This document shows positions 1 to 6,762 of a DNA stretch of 24,253 nt, one piece after another. This DNA comes from CAZIXN01 sp039180415 (GTDB lineage: Bacteria > Planctomycetota > Phycisphaerae > Phycisphaerales > Phycisphaeraceae), in NCBI GenBank assembly GCA_039180415.1, contig JBCDDH010000055.1, positions 1 to 24,253 of the forward strand, given 5' to 3'. The position numbers were made by a program, and so were the translations under genes. The stretch's first letter is position 1. Every line of letters starts with the position of its first letter. The notes under the pieces were generated by a model. That model saw only the letters and a program-made list of their open reading frames with translations, had not been told where the DNA came from and searched no databases.

Positions 1-2
1 CC

Positions 3-164
3 GCCACCCAGGCCGTGCTGATCAGCGACCTGCACCCGGCGACCGCTTCCCGCACCGCCGCCGCCGTCGCCGAACGCTTCGCCGGCCCGATCCTCTTCCC
101 GCCCGAAGCACCGGACCTGCCCAAAATGCAAGCGGATTCACACACCCGGCGCCGCGCCGCGTGA
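3..164 (+). CDS. C-terminal fragment of an unidentified protein
   Basis: The third forward frame is open from the window edge to a TGA at 162-164 and encodes 53 residues, beginning ATQAVLISDLHPATA. The first part looks like an ordinary alpha/beta fold end: a hydrophobic strand (AVLISDL), an alanine-rich helix, then a second strand ending in PILFPPE. The last 15 residues are polar and arginine-rich. It converges on purK with only 8 bases between the two stop codons. The fragment is too short to assign a family and the start lies outside the window. The open frame and protein-like composition support it as coding, but an accidental open frame in GC-rich DNA cannot be excluded. Confidence 0.5.
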   Translation, partial: ATQAVLISDLHPATASRTAAAVAERFAGPILFPPEAPDLPKMQADSHTRRRAA

Positions 165-172
165 CCCGCATG

Positions 173-1390
173 TCAATCCGGCCCCAGCGCCGCTTCCCGC
201 CACGCCACCGCCGCCCGCGCTTCCACCGCGTCCCGCAACGCCTCGTGCGCCGTGCGCGCCGTCGCCGTCAAGTGTCCCATTTTTCGTCCCGGCCGCGCCG
301 CGGACTTGCCGTACAAGTGCAACGCCAAATCTTCCCGATCGGCGATCGCCGGCCACACCGGCACCTGCCCGTCCGGCCCCCACAGGTCTCCCAGCAGGTT
401 CGCCATCGCCGCGGGTCGATGCAGCGTCGCGTCGCCCAAGGGCAGGCCGCAGACCGCGCGGACCTGTTGCTCGAACTGGCTCGCGGCGTACGCCTCGATC
501 GTCAGATGCCCCGAGTTGTGCGGCCGCGGCGCGACCTCGTTGATCAGCACCGGGCCGTACGCTTCGAAGCCCGCCGTGTCCTGCCGAACCTGGAAGAACT
601 CCACGCACAACACGCCGACGACGTCGAGCTTCTCCATTACCTTCCGCGCGACTTGCAGCGCGCGTGCGTCCACTTCGCGAGCGGCACCCGACGGGACCAC
701 CGATACGTCGAGGATGTGGTGGCGGTGCGAGTTGGCGATCGGGCCGTACGTCACGACCTGCCCGTCCAAGCCCCGGGCCGCGACGACGCTGACCTCCTGT
801 TCGAAGTCGATCATCGCTTCGAGGATGCACGGCACCGCGCCGGCGCCCAGGTCCTCCCAGCCGTACGCCAGCTCGTTGGCCCCGTGGATCACCCGCTGGC
901 CCTTGCCGTCGTACCCGCCGCGGGCCGTCTTGAGCACGGCGGGCAGGCCGAGTTGCTCCGCCGCGTCTTCGAGTTCGCTGAACGTCGTCACGGGCACGAA
1001 CGGCGTGACGGGCAGCCCGAAGTCCCGCAGCGTGCCCTTCTCCCGGCCGCGGTCCTGCGCGACCGCCAGCACGTGCTGCCCCGGTCGAACCGGGGCGTGT
1101 TTCGCGCAGGCCGCCGCGGTCGCCGCCGGCACGTTCTCGAACTCGTAGGTCACCGCCGCCACCGACGACGCCCACGCTTCCACCGCGTCCAGGTCGTCGT
1201 ACGCCGCCACCGTGTGCGCCGCCGCGACCTGCGCCGCCGGGCAGCCCCGCTCCGGGCAAAACACGTGCGTCGCGTACCCCAACGCCGTCGCCGCCTCCGC
1301 GAACATCCGCCCCAGCTGACCCCCGCCCAGCATCCCCAGCGTCGCCCCGGGCTCGATCGCGTTGTTGGTCACGTCCTGCGTCCCGCTCAT
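173..1390 (-). CDS. purK: N5-carboxyaminoimidazole ribonucleotide synthase (PurK)
   Basis: PurK uses ATP and bicarbonate to carboxylate aminoimidazole ribonucleotide in cytoplasmic purine synthesis; PurE then moves the carboxyl group. The 405-residue protein shows the PurK N-terminal signature GMLGGGQLGRM (residues 19-29), the substrate-side motif TYEFENVP (81-88), the ATP-grasp segment LPAVLKTARGGYDGKGQ (149-165, ATP-binding K154), and the C-terminal catalytic motif INEVAPRPHNSGH (282-294). Length is close to the usual 355-400. ATG at 1390 is chosen over an in-frame TTG at 1399 because it leaves a normal short N-terminus. No Shine-Dalgarno sequence is visible; a TATCTT hexamer ends 7 bases before the ATG, so the message may be nearly leaderless. 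It is divergent from msrB. purE is not in the window. Confidence 0.96.
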   Translation of the reverse strand: MSGTQDVTNNAIEPGATLGMLGGGQLGRMFAEAATALGYATHVFCPERGCPAAQVAAAHTVAAYDDLDAVEAWASSVAAVTYEFENVPAATAAACAKHAPVRPGQHVLAVAQDRGREKGTLRDFGLPVTPFVPVTTFSELEDAAEQLGLPAVLKTARGGYDGKGQRVIHGANELAYGWEDLGAGAVPCILEAMIDFEQEVSVVAARGLDGQVVTYGPIANSHRHHILDVSVVPSGAAREVDARALQVARKVMEKLDVVGVLCVEFFQVRQDTAGFEAYGPVLINEVAPRPHNSGHLTIEAYAASQFEQQVRAVCGLPLGDATLHRPAAMANLLGDLWGPDGQVPVWPAIADREDLALHLYGKSAARPGRKMGHLTATARTAHEALRDAVEARAAVAWREAALGPD

Positions 1391-1506
1391 CCGGGGCAAG
1401 ATACGCCCGGTTTTGCCTCGCCGCTCACGCGGTATTCAGGTTTCTGGCCCCGCTTGCCGATGGGATTTTCCCGAACCTTGGCCCCATTTCTGCCGTACCA
1501 ACACCC

Positions 1507-2118
1507 ATGAGATTTACTCTTTCCCTGACCATGCTGATGGCCGTCGTCGTCCTGCAGGCTTGCAGTTCGTCGGTTGCCGAAAACCCGCCGCCCGTCGAAA
1601 GTGACCCCGCGCAGTGGACCCCGCCCGCCCCGGGCATGAAGCTCGAACTCACCGACGCGCAGTGGCGCGAACGTCTTACGGAAGACCAGTACTACATCCT
1701 CCGGCAGGATGGCACCGAGTACCCGTTCACCTCCCCGCTCAACCACATCAAGCACGAAGACATGCCCGGCGACTTCGCCTGTGCCGGCTGTGCTTCGCAC
1801 CTGTTCCAGACCGAACACAAATACAACTCCGGCACCGGCTGGCCCAGCTTCGACCGGCCCGCCGCGCCCGATCGCGTCAAAAACGTCCCCGAAAACGATT
1901 TCTGGAACCGCATCGAAGTCGTCTGCGCCGGCTGCGATGGGCACCTCGGCCACGTCTTCGAAGACGGCCCCCGCGACACCACCGGCTTGCGGTACTGCAT
2001 CAACGGCGACGCCATGCTGTTCTACCCCCGCCCCAACGCCGTCCACCCGCCGGCCGAAGAAGAAACCCAGCAAGCCCAGGCCGAGCCCGTCGAGAGTCCG
2101 GAAGAACCGGGCGAATAA
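1507..2118 (+). CDS. msrB: Lipoprotein peptide-methionine (R)-S-oxide reductase (MsrB)
   Basis: MsrB reduces the R epimer of methionine sulfoxide in damaged proteins. The 203-residue product carries a lipoprotein signal (hydrophobic stretch 8-18, lipobox LQAC with C19), so it should sit on a membrane facing the periplasm. The SelR domain covers about residues 47-176. Zinc cysteines are C92/C95 (CAGC) and C140/C143 (CAGCDGHLGHVF); SGTGWPSF is at 108-115, and the catalytic Cys is C164 in RYCINGDAM. The usual text there is RYCINS.SL, so the residues just after the catalytic site are unusual. A proline- and glutamate-rich tail of about 25 residues follows the domain. A strong intrinsic terminator follows the gene. 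No msrA lies next to it, so the electron donor to this exported enzyme is unknown. Confidence 0.95.
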   Translation: MRFTLSLTMLMAVVVLQACSSSVAENPPPVESDPAQWTPPAPGMKLELTDAQWRERLTEDQYYILRQDGTEYPFTSPLNHIKHEDMPGDFACAGCASHLFQTEHKYNSGTGWPSFDRPAAPDRVKNVPENDFWNRIEVVCAGCDGHLGHVFEDGPRDTTGLRYCINGDAMLFYPRPNAVHPPAEEETQQAQAEPVESPEEPGE

Positions 2119-2147
2119 ACCAAACCAACCCCCCGAACCTCCATCTG

Positions 2148-2175
2148 CCCACGGTCACCGGCCGTGGGTTTTTTT
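2148..2175 (+). terminator. Intrinsic terminator of msrB
   Basis: A perfect 7-bp stem, CCCACGG (2148-2154) with CCGTGGG (2162-2168), encloses a 7-base loop and is followed directly by seven T residues (2169-2175). It begins 29 bases after the msrB stop, so it ends msrB transcription and separates it from the next gene. It also argues against starting the downstream hydrolase at 2164. Confidence 0.88.
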
Positions 2176-2223
2176 CTGCGCTACGCTAACGCGTCTTCAT
2201 CTCCTCCCGCCTGCGAGCCCCCC

Positions 2224-3243
2224 ATGCCCGACCCCATCGCCGTTCCCACGCTCTCCCGCCGCCGCTTCTTCGGCCTCAGCGCTACGACCGCCGCCGCGGC
2301 GAGCACCGGCTTGCTCTCGGCCGCGGCCCGAGCGCAGGCCCCCGACGCCCCGTCCGCTCCGCCCGCCAATGCCGGCCACTACCACACCCGCGTCGGCGAA
2401 CTCCGCGTCACCCTCCTCAACGACGGCCATTTCAACTTCGACCCCGTCTACCCGTCGCTCGGCGGCAACGCCGACGCCGATCAGGTCGCCCAAGCCCTCG
2501 ATCAATTCCGCCTGCCCGCCGACGGCCTCTCCGACATCCACGCGATGCTGGTCCGGTCCGCCGACCGCACCGTCCTGATCGACGCCGGCTCGGGCGACAC
2601 CTTCGCGCCCACCGCCGGCAAGCTCATCGCCAACCTCCGAGCCGCCGGCGTCCAGCCCGCCGACGTCACCGACATCCTCGTCACCCACGCCCACCTCGAC
2701 CACATCGGCGGTTTCACCATCCCGGGGACTACCGACTCGGCGTTCCCCAACGCGGCCGTTCACATCGCGCAGGCCGAGTACGACTTCTGGCGCTCCCAGC
2801 CCGCGCTCAAACATTCCGGCATGTCCGAGGCCATGAAGCAAATGGTCATCCAGATCGCCAACAACTCGCTCGATCACGTCCAGGATCAGCTGGAATTCTT
2901 CGACGGCGCGAAAGAGCACGAACTGCTCCCGGGCTTCACCGCCGTCCCCGCTGCCGGCCACACGCCCGGCCACACCGCGTTCCTCGTGCACGACGGCGAC
3001 CAGCAACTGCTCTTCGTCGGCGACCTGATCTTCATGCCCCCGCTGCTCACGCGGAACCCCGACTGGTACGTCGGCTTCGACAGCGATCAACCCGCCGCGG
3101 CCGCGACCCGCTTTGCGCTGATGGACCGCATCGCCGCCGACCGCCTCCGCATCGCCGGCACGCACCTGCCCTTCCCCGCCTTCGCGCAGCTCACCCGAAA
3201 CGGCGGCGGCTTCGACTACCACCCCGAGCCCTGGCGGTTCTGA
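2224..3243 (+). CDS. Tat-exported metallo-beta-lactamase-fold hydrolase
   Basis: A 339-residue metallo-hydrolase with a twin-arginine signal: SRRRFFGLSA (11-20) followed by a hydrophobic alanine-rich stretch and a probable cleavage after ARA-Q near residue 38. Export folded through Tat fits a metal enzyme. Metal-binding motifs are THAHLDH (H155, H157, D159, H160), H245 in AAGHTPGH, D267 in FVGDLIF and H314 in AGTHLPF. Overall layout resembles the methyl parathion hydrolase/AHL lactonase branch, so the substrate may be a lactone or ester; this is inference. ATG 2224 is chosen because it places the RR motif normally and avoids the preceding terminator. A TACGCT hexamer at 2182-2187 is a possible -10 box. 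It converges on gltA. Confidence 0.92.
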   Translation: MPDPIAVPTLSRRRFFGLSATTAAAASTGLLSAAARAQAPDAPSAPPANAGHYHTRVGELRVTLLNDGHFNFDPVYPSLGGNADADQVAQALDQFRLPADGLSDIHAMLVRSADRTVLIDAGSGDTFAPTAGKLIANLRAAGVQPADVTDILVTHAHLDHIGGFTIPGTTDSAFPNAAVHIAQAEYDFWRSQPALKHSGMSEAMKQMVIQIANNSLDHVQDQLEFFDGAKEHELLPGFTAVPAAGHTPGHTAFLVHDGDQQLLFVGDLIFMPPLLTRNPDWYVGFDSDQPAAAATRFALMDRIAADRLRIAGTHLPFPAFAQLTRNGGGFDYHPEPWRF

Positions 3244-3316
3244 AAACAAATGCGGGTTAAAGAGCCCGCGACTTGGCTGTGGGCTTCGTCATCCAACAAC
3301 CGGATCGGCGCGTCGA

Positions 3317-4621
3317 TCAACCCCGCTTCTCGACCGGCACCCACTCCCGCTCCGCGGGGCCTGTGTACACCTGGCGCGGCCGGTAGATGCGGGACTTGTG
3401 GCGCTTCACTTCCCACCAGTGCGCGATCCAGCCGGGCATGCGGCCGATGGCGAACATCACGGTGAACATGTTCGTCGGGATGCCCATGGCCCGCATGATG
3501 ATGCCGCTGTAGAAATCGACGTTGGGGTACAGGTTGCGCTTCACGAAGTACTCGTCGTTGAGCGCGGTCTGTTCGAGCTCGCGGGCGATGCTCAGCAGCG
3601 GGTCGTCGACGCCGAGCTTGTCGAGGACCTTGTCGGCGGACTTCTTGAGCACCTGGGCCCGCGGGTCGTAGGCCTTGTAGACGCCGTGACCGAAACCGAA
3701 CAGCTTGCCCTTGGTTTTCTTGAGGTGATCGATGTAGTCCTGCGTCGAGATGTCGGACCGGTGGATCTCGTTGAGCTGGTTCATGACGGCCACATTGGCC
3801 CCGCCGTGCAGCGGCCCCCACAGCGCGGCGACCCCGGACGAGCAGGCCGCGAACAGGTTGGCCCCCGAGCTGCCGACCATGCGGACGGTGGACGTCGAGC
3901 AGTTTTGTTCGTGGTCGGCGTGCAGGATGAACAGGAGGTTCAAGGCTTCCACCAGATCGGGGTCGGGCGCCTTGATGCGGTCCAGCGGGATGCTGAACAT
4001 CATGTGCAGGAAGTTCTCGCAGTACTTGAGCTTCGGGTCGGGGTACATGATCGGGTGGCCGATCGAAGTCTTGTAGGCGGCGGCGGCGATGGTGCGGACC
4101 TTGGAGATCAGCATCGCCGCGGTCTCCTCGAACGTCTCTTCGTCGTCGATGTTCATGATCGACGGTTGGAAGCAGGACGTGGCGTTGATCATCGCCGCGA
4201 GCACGGCCATGGGGTGCGCGGTCGGCGGGAAGCCGTCGAACATCTGCCGCACCGACTCGTGGATCATCTGGTGCTTGGTGAGCAGGCAGGAGAAGCGGTC
4301 GAGCTGGTCGGCGGTGGGTAGTTCGCCGTGGATCAGCAGCAGGGCGGTCTCGATGAACGAACTGTTCTGGCAGACGACGTCGATGGGGTAGCCGCGGTAG
4401 CGGAGGATGCCGGCCTCGCCGTCGATGTAGGTGATGTCGGAGCGGACCGAGCCGGTGTTGCGGTAGCCCTCGTCCAGGGTGATGTAGCCGGTCTGGGCGC
4501 GGAGGGCGGCGATGTCTAGGGCGTGTTCGTTCTCCGTGCCGACGACGACGGGCAGGTCGACGGGCCCGTCGGGCAGGTCGAGGCGGGCGGTGGCGGTGTC
4601 GGCGGAGGTGTCGGCGGTCAT
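3317..4621 (-). CDS. gltA: Citrate synthase, type II (GltA)
   Basis: Condenses oxaloacetate with acetyl-CoA to give citrate, the entry step of the TCA cycle. The 434-residue length and sequence match the Gram-negative hexameric class. Catalytic residues are visible: H272 in GPLHGGAN, H312 in FGFGHGVYKAYDPRA, and D369 in NVDFYSGI. The residue after H312 is Gly where the enterobacterial form has Arg (GHRVY). ATG 4621 is preferred because an open frame reaching 4873 would add 84 low-complexity residues that overlap acpH. A TATGAT hexamer (minus strand, 4666-4661) about 40 bases upstream is a plausible -10 box. acpH lies upstream on the same strand, 97 bp away, so read-through is possible. Confidence 0.96.
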   Translation of the reverse strand: MTADTSADTATARLDLPDGPVDLPVVVGTENEHALDIAALRAQTGYITLDEGYRNTGSVRSDITYIDGEAGILRYRGYPIDVVCQNSSFIETALLLIHGELPTADQLDRFSCLLTKHQMIHESVRQMFDGFPPTAHPMAVLAAMINATSCFQPSIMNIDDEETFEETAAMLISKVRTIAAAAYKTSIGHPIMYPDPKLKYCENFLHMMFSIPLDRIKAPDPDLVEALNLLFILHADHEQNCSTSTVRMVGSSGANLFAACSSGVAALWGPLHGGANVAVMNQLNEIHRSDISTQDYIDHLKKTKGKLFGFGHGVYKAYDPRAQVLKKSADKVLDKLGVDDPLLSIARELEQTALNDEYFVKRNLYPNVDFYSGIIMRAMGIPTNMFTVMFAIGRMPGWIAHWWEVKRHKSRIYRPRQVYTGPAEREWVPVEKRG

Positions 4622-4718
4622 GCGGCGTCCAGCGGAGGGGAAAAAACTTCGGAGCGTCGCATCATAGAGGACGCGCCCTCGGGGTCGGCCGCGAAGCCGG
4701 TGGCCGGCGTGATGTTCG

Positions 4719-5435
4719 TCAGTTTTCTTGGTCGGCGAGGCGATCGACGAGATGCCGCCAGAGCGAATCGAAATCGGCGAGGAGGGCGTCGCGGTGCTCG
4801 TCGAGATGGGCGGTGATGTCGGTGAGGTCGGCGGGGCGGGCGTAACGGCGGGTGAAGCGGATCGAGAGTTCAAAAAAAGTGCGTTCCAAGCCGGTCGGGT
4901 CGGCGTAGCGGAGCAGCCAGCCGTGTTCGATCATGGCGTCGACGGTGCGGGCCATGGCCGGCGGCATCGCGTCGCGAGCCTGGGGGGATTGCAACGCGGC
5001 GTGGGCGGCGGCGATGAAATCGGGGCGAGAGATCGGGGGGAAGTCGCGTGGGGCGGCGGCGTGGTCGCGGGTTTTGGGATCGTCCCAGCGCAGCGACAGG
5101 GCGTAATCGAAGAGCACATCCGCGACAACGCCGGCAAATCGGCCGTAGCGCGGAGCGAGGCGGGCGCGGGTGCGTAGAAACGCGGGGTGGGTGTCGGTGG
5201 CGCGGTCGACCCGCCGGTGTAGGGCGATGCCGTGTCGGACGGCGGCGGGGAGGTCCGGGTGGGTTTCGCCGCGTCTGCCGCGGAACGCGGGGGTGTCGCG
5301 GGCTAAATCGGGCAGGAGGCTGCCGACCAGCGTGAGCGGGTCGGGCACCGCCGATGAGGTGGCGTGGGCCGCGTGCCCTGCGTCGGTGACGCGGGTCGGA
5401 ACGCCGGCGAGGGCGAGGTGGGCGAGGAAGTTCAC
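4719..5435 (-). CDS. Acyl carrier protein phosphodiesterase-like protein (AcpH/DUF479 family)
   Basis: AcpH removes the phosphopantetheine arm from acyl carrier protein. The 238-residue product begins MNFLAHLALA and has the family motifs GSLLPDLARD (38-47), GIALHRRVDRATDTHP (69-84, with H73, D77, D81, H83), and ADVLFDYALSLRWDD (105-119, with D106 and D110), the residues expected to form the metal site. GTG 5435 is chosen because MNFLAHL is the family's normal N-terminus. An upstream ATG at 5498 would put a long inverted repeat inside the coding sequence. There is an insert of about 24 residues between the first helix and GSLLPD relative to the roughly 193-residue E. coli enzyme. It probably shares a transcript with the helical-repeat gene upstream, unless the hairpin at 5475-5544 blocks it. 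Confidence 0.8.
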   Translation of the reverse strand: MNFLAHLALAGVPTRVTDAGHAAHATSSAVPDPLTLVGSLLPDLARDTPAFRGRRGETHPDLPAAVRHGIALHRRVDRATDTHPAFLRTRARLAPRYGRFAGVVADVLFDYALSLRWDDPKTRDHAAAPRDFPPISRPDFIAAAHAALQSPQARDAMPPAMARTVDAMIEHGWLLRYADPTGLERTFFELSIRFTRRYARPADLTDITAHLDEHRDALLADFDSLWRHLVDRLADQEN

Positions 5436-5474
5436 TGCGGCATTGTCGCAGGTGCCGAGACGGAAAGCCCGCAG

Positions 5475-5544
5475 GTCCACCCCCAAGCCGAGAGGCATGA
5501 GCCGCCCCGGAGGCGGTTCTGCCGTCGTGAGCCTGGGGGTGGAC
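5475..5544. repeat. Long nested inverted repeat between two minus-strand genes
   Basis: Outer arms GTCCACCCCCA (5475-5485) and TGGGGGTGGAC (5534-5544) are a perfect 11-bp inverted repeat; after one mismatch, two further pairs (GC/GC) extend it. Nested inside is a second hairpin with a 7-bp stem including one G-T pair (5500-5506 with 5512-5518) and a 5-base CCGGA loop. On the minus-strand transcript it lies between the stop of the helical-repeat gene (5553) and the GTG start of the acpH-like gene (5435). No T-run follows it, so a classic terminator is unlikely. An RNA processing or stability element, or a dispersed intergenic repeat, are alternatives. Confidence 0.7.
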
Positions 5545-5552
5545 GCGCGGGG

Positions 5553-6221
5553 TTAGGCAGCGAGGGTGGGCTGCGGCGTGGGAGCGGCTTGGGCGTCGAG
5601 CAGCAGGTTGGCCATGTCGTGCGTCTCGCGGAGCGTCGCGTCGAAGGTCGACGCGGCGTCTTCGAGGGCGTCACGGAGCGGGAGTAGCCGGAGCTTGCCG
5701 AGGGCGTCGGGGTCTTCGGCCAACAGGAAGAGCAGGAAGCAGGTCTCGGCGGCGCGGACGGGGGTTCGGCCGACCGTGACGGAAGCGGCGGCGTGCGGGT
5801 CGCCGAACAGGCCGTCTTGCGGGTGTTGCAGGGCGGTGAGCGCCGCGAGGGCCGCGGCGTGGGCGTGGCGGAGGGTTTCGGTGCGATCCGACGGCATTCC
5901 GGGTTGGAGGCGGCGTCGGCGGAGCGCGGCGGCGGCCAGGGCGGTGAGCAGGGCGTCGTCGCGACCGGTTTCGTCGCACCAGGCGCCGTGCGGCTGCTGA
6001 CAATGCAAAAGGTGGTCGGTGAGTTGGTCGGCCAAGGGTGTGGGGCCGTGGGTCAGCTCGCAGACCCGCCGCAGCGCGAGCGCCCAAGCGGCGGCCGGTG
6101 AGCTTTCGAGCCGGACCCGCAGCGGCAGCGGCCAGGTCAGGCCGGATTGGGCGAGATCGCTCCAGAGGCGCTGGGGCTGGGCGTCGTCGATGTGCCGTCG
6201 GATGCGGTGCAGGCTGAGCAT
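5553..6221 (-). CDS. Helical-repeat protein of unknown function
   Basis: A 222-residue protein with no signal peptide or membrane segment, starting MLSLHRIRRHIDD. It is rich in Ala, Leu and Arg and is predicted all-helical by eye. Two segments resemble the repeats of prenyltransferase/squalene cyclase alpha-toroid proteins: QQPHGAWCDETGRDDALLTA followed by an Ala-Leu helix, and QDGLFGD followed by RAAETCFLLFLLAED. No catalytic DxDD or zinc-ligand set is evident, so only the fold is suggested, weakly. ATG 6221 is preferred to ATG 6386 because the latter's extra residues are low quality and overlap a good promoter. AAGG lies about 5 bases before the ATG, a close but usable ribosome site. The acpH-like gene follows on the same strand. 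Confidence 0.7.
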   Translation of the reverse strand: MLSLHRIRRHIDDAQPQRLWSDLAQSGLTWPLPLRVRLESSPAAAWALALRRVCELTHGPTPLADQLTDHLLHCQQPHGAWCDETGRDDALLTALAAAALRRRRLQPGMPSDRTETLRHAHAAALAALTALQHPQDGLFGDPHAAASVTVGRTPVRAAETCFLLFLLAEDPDALGKLRLLPLRDALEDAASTFDATLRETHDMANLLLDAQAAPTPQPTLAA

Positions 6222-6247
6222 GGCGGACCTTGTGAATTTGGAAGCAA

Positions 6248-6284
6248 TGTTTGGTTCTTGACTGGATGTATCATGTGCCAAACA
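6248..6284. promoter_or_regulatory. Inverted repeat TGTTTGG/CCAAACA across a promoter, possible operator
   Basis: TGTTTGG (6248-6254) and CCAAACA (6278-6284) are perfect 7-bp inverted arms. One arm lies within the spacer and the other near the expected start of the minus-strand promoter at 6270-6298. A third copy of TGTTTGG, extended to TGTTTGGC, is at 6361-6368, and the CCAAACA arm is likewise preceded by G (GCCAAACA, 6277-6284). Arms about 29 bp centre to centre, on the same helix face, would suit a dimeric or looping repressor. No regulator gene is adjacent. Confidence 0.35.
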
Positions 6285-6298
6285 AAATCCAAAGTCAA
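6270..6298 (-). promoter_or_regulatory. Sigma-70-like promoter of the helical-repeat gene
   Basis: Read on the minus strand, TTGACT (6298-6293) is followed after exactly 17 bases by CATGAT (6275-6270), matching the -35 box at 5 of 6 positions and the -10 box at 4 of 6. The expected transcript start near 6263 leaves a leader of about 40 bases before the ATG at 6221. It lies in the AT-richer intergenic segment. Confidence 0.55.
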
Positions 6299-6514
6299 TG
6301 GCAGGCCCGCATTTTTGTTCGGATTTTTTGCGGTTCGATCTCCGGGTGGAACCGACGTGCTGTTTGGCTCTCGAGTTGATGTGCAAAAGATGTGTTTTAT
6401 CGGCGTGTTGAGCTTAAACCGGGGTGTTATGTGGTGATGTGAAGCGGAGGCTGGCGTCCCGCGCGGGCGTGGAAGAGTCGGCCGGTTGCGAGCTAATTGG
6501 CGGTTTTAAAGCAC
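6299..6514. other. Intergenic AT-richer DNA without a visible gene
   Basis: No credible reading frame is seen here on either strand. The stretch holds runs such as ATTTTTG and GATTTTTTG, a 6-bp hairpin CGGTTC/GAACCG (6331-6336 with 6349-6354) and an isolated TGTTTGGC copy at 6361. It lies between the helical-repeat gene promoter and the orphan terminator. Its lower GC than the flanks fits regulatory DNA. Confidence 0.4.
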
Positions 6515-6555
6515 AAAAAACCCCCGCTCCAGGGCTCCGATCCTGCGAGCGGGGG
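6515..6555 (-). terminator. Strong orphan intrinsic terminator, minus strand
   Basis: Arms CCCCCGCTC (6521-6529) and GAGCGGGGG (6547-6555) pair over 9 bp. CAGG (6530-6533) and CCTG (6542-6545) add four more pairs across a single bulged base. The loop is 8 bases. On the minus strand six T residues (6520-6515) follow directly. There is no T-run on the plus side, so it acts leftward. Confidence 0.82.
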
Positions 6556-6606
6556 CGCGCCACGGCCGAGTTTTGAAGGCGTCGAATCGGGCATTTCCTC
6601 GTCGCC
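6515..6606 (-). ncRNA. Candidate small RNA with its own promoter and terminator
   Basis: A minus-strand promoter (6642-6613) would start RNA near 6606, and a strong intrinsic terminator ends at about 6515, giving a transcript of roughly 90 nucleotides. No minus-strand protein gene lies upstream that could need this terminator, since the next gene (6763) is on the plus strand. The downstream gene has a separate promoter at 6298-6270. The sequence shows no SRP RNA, tRNA or 6S signature that I recognise. Alternative: a terminator-type attenuator in a long leader of the helical-repeat gene. No transcript evidence is available. Confidence 0.38.
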
Positions 6607-6612
6607 GTCCGC

Positions 6613-6642
6613 ATCCTATCGGCGGCTTTCTTGGGGTGTCAA
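6613..6642 (-). promoter_or_regulatory. Promoter candidate for the small RNA
   Basis: On the minus strand a perfect -35 box TTGACA (6642-6637) is followed after 18 bases by TAGGAT (6618-6613), a 4 of 6 match to the -10 consensus. It points at the orphan terminator about 60 bases downstream. Confidence 0.45.
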
Positions 6643-6762
6643 TGAAGAATCAACGGCTGAATGTGGTTTTTCGTAAACCGCTATTTTTGAATGATTTGGG
6701 TGCTTTTATCGGGGATTTGGCTTAAGTTGCGGCTTGAACTCTGGTTGCGGTAAGTTGCCGGC

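Noticed and set aside
3252..3284. Hairpin between the Tat hydrolase and gltA (GCGGG/CCCGC, or AGCCC/GGGCT)
   Set aside because: Only 5-bp stems that exclude each other and no T-run; too weak to call a terminator.
6414..6614. 66-residue minus-strand reading frame across the orphan terminator
   Set aside because: Its ATG overlaps the proposed -10 box, composition is unlike a protein, and it runs through a perfect terminator hairpin.
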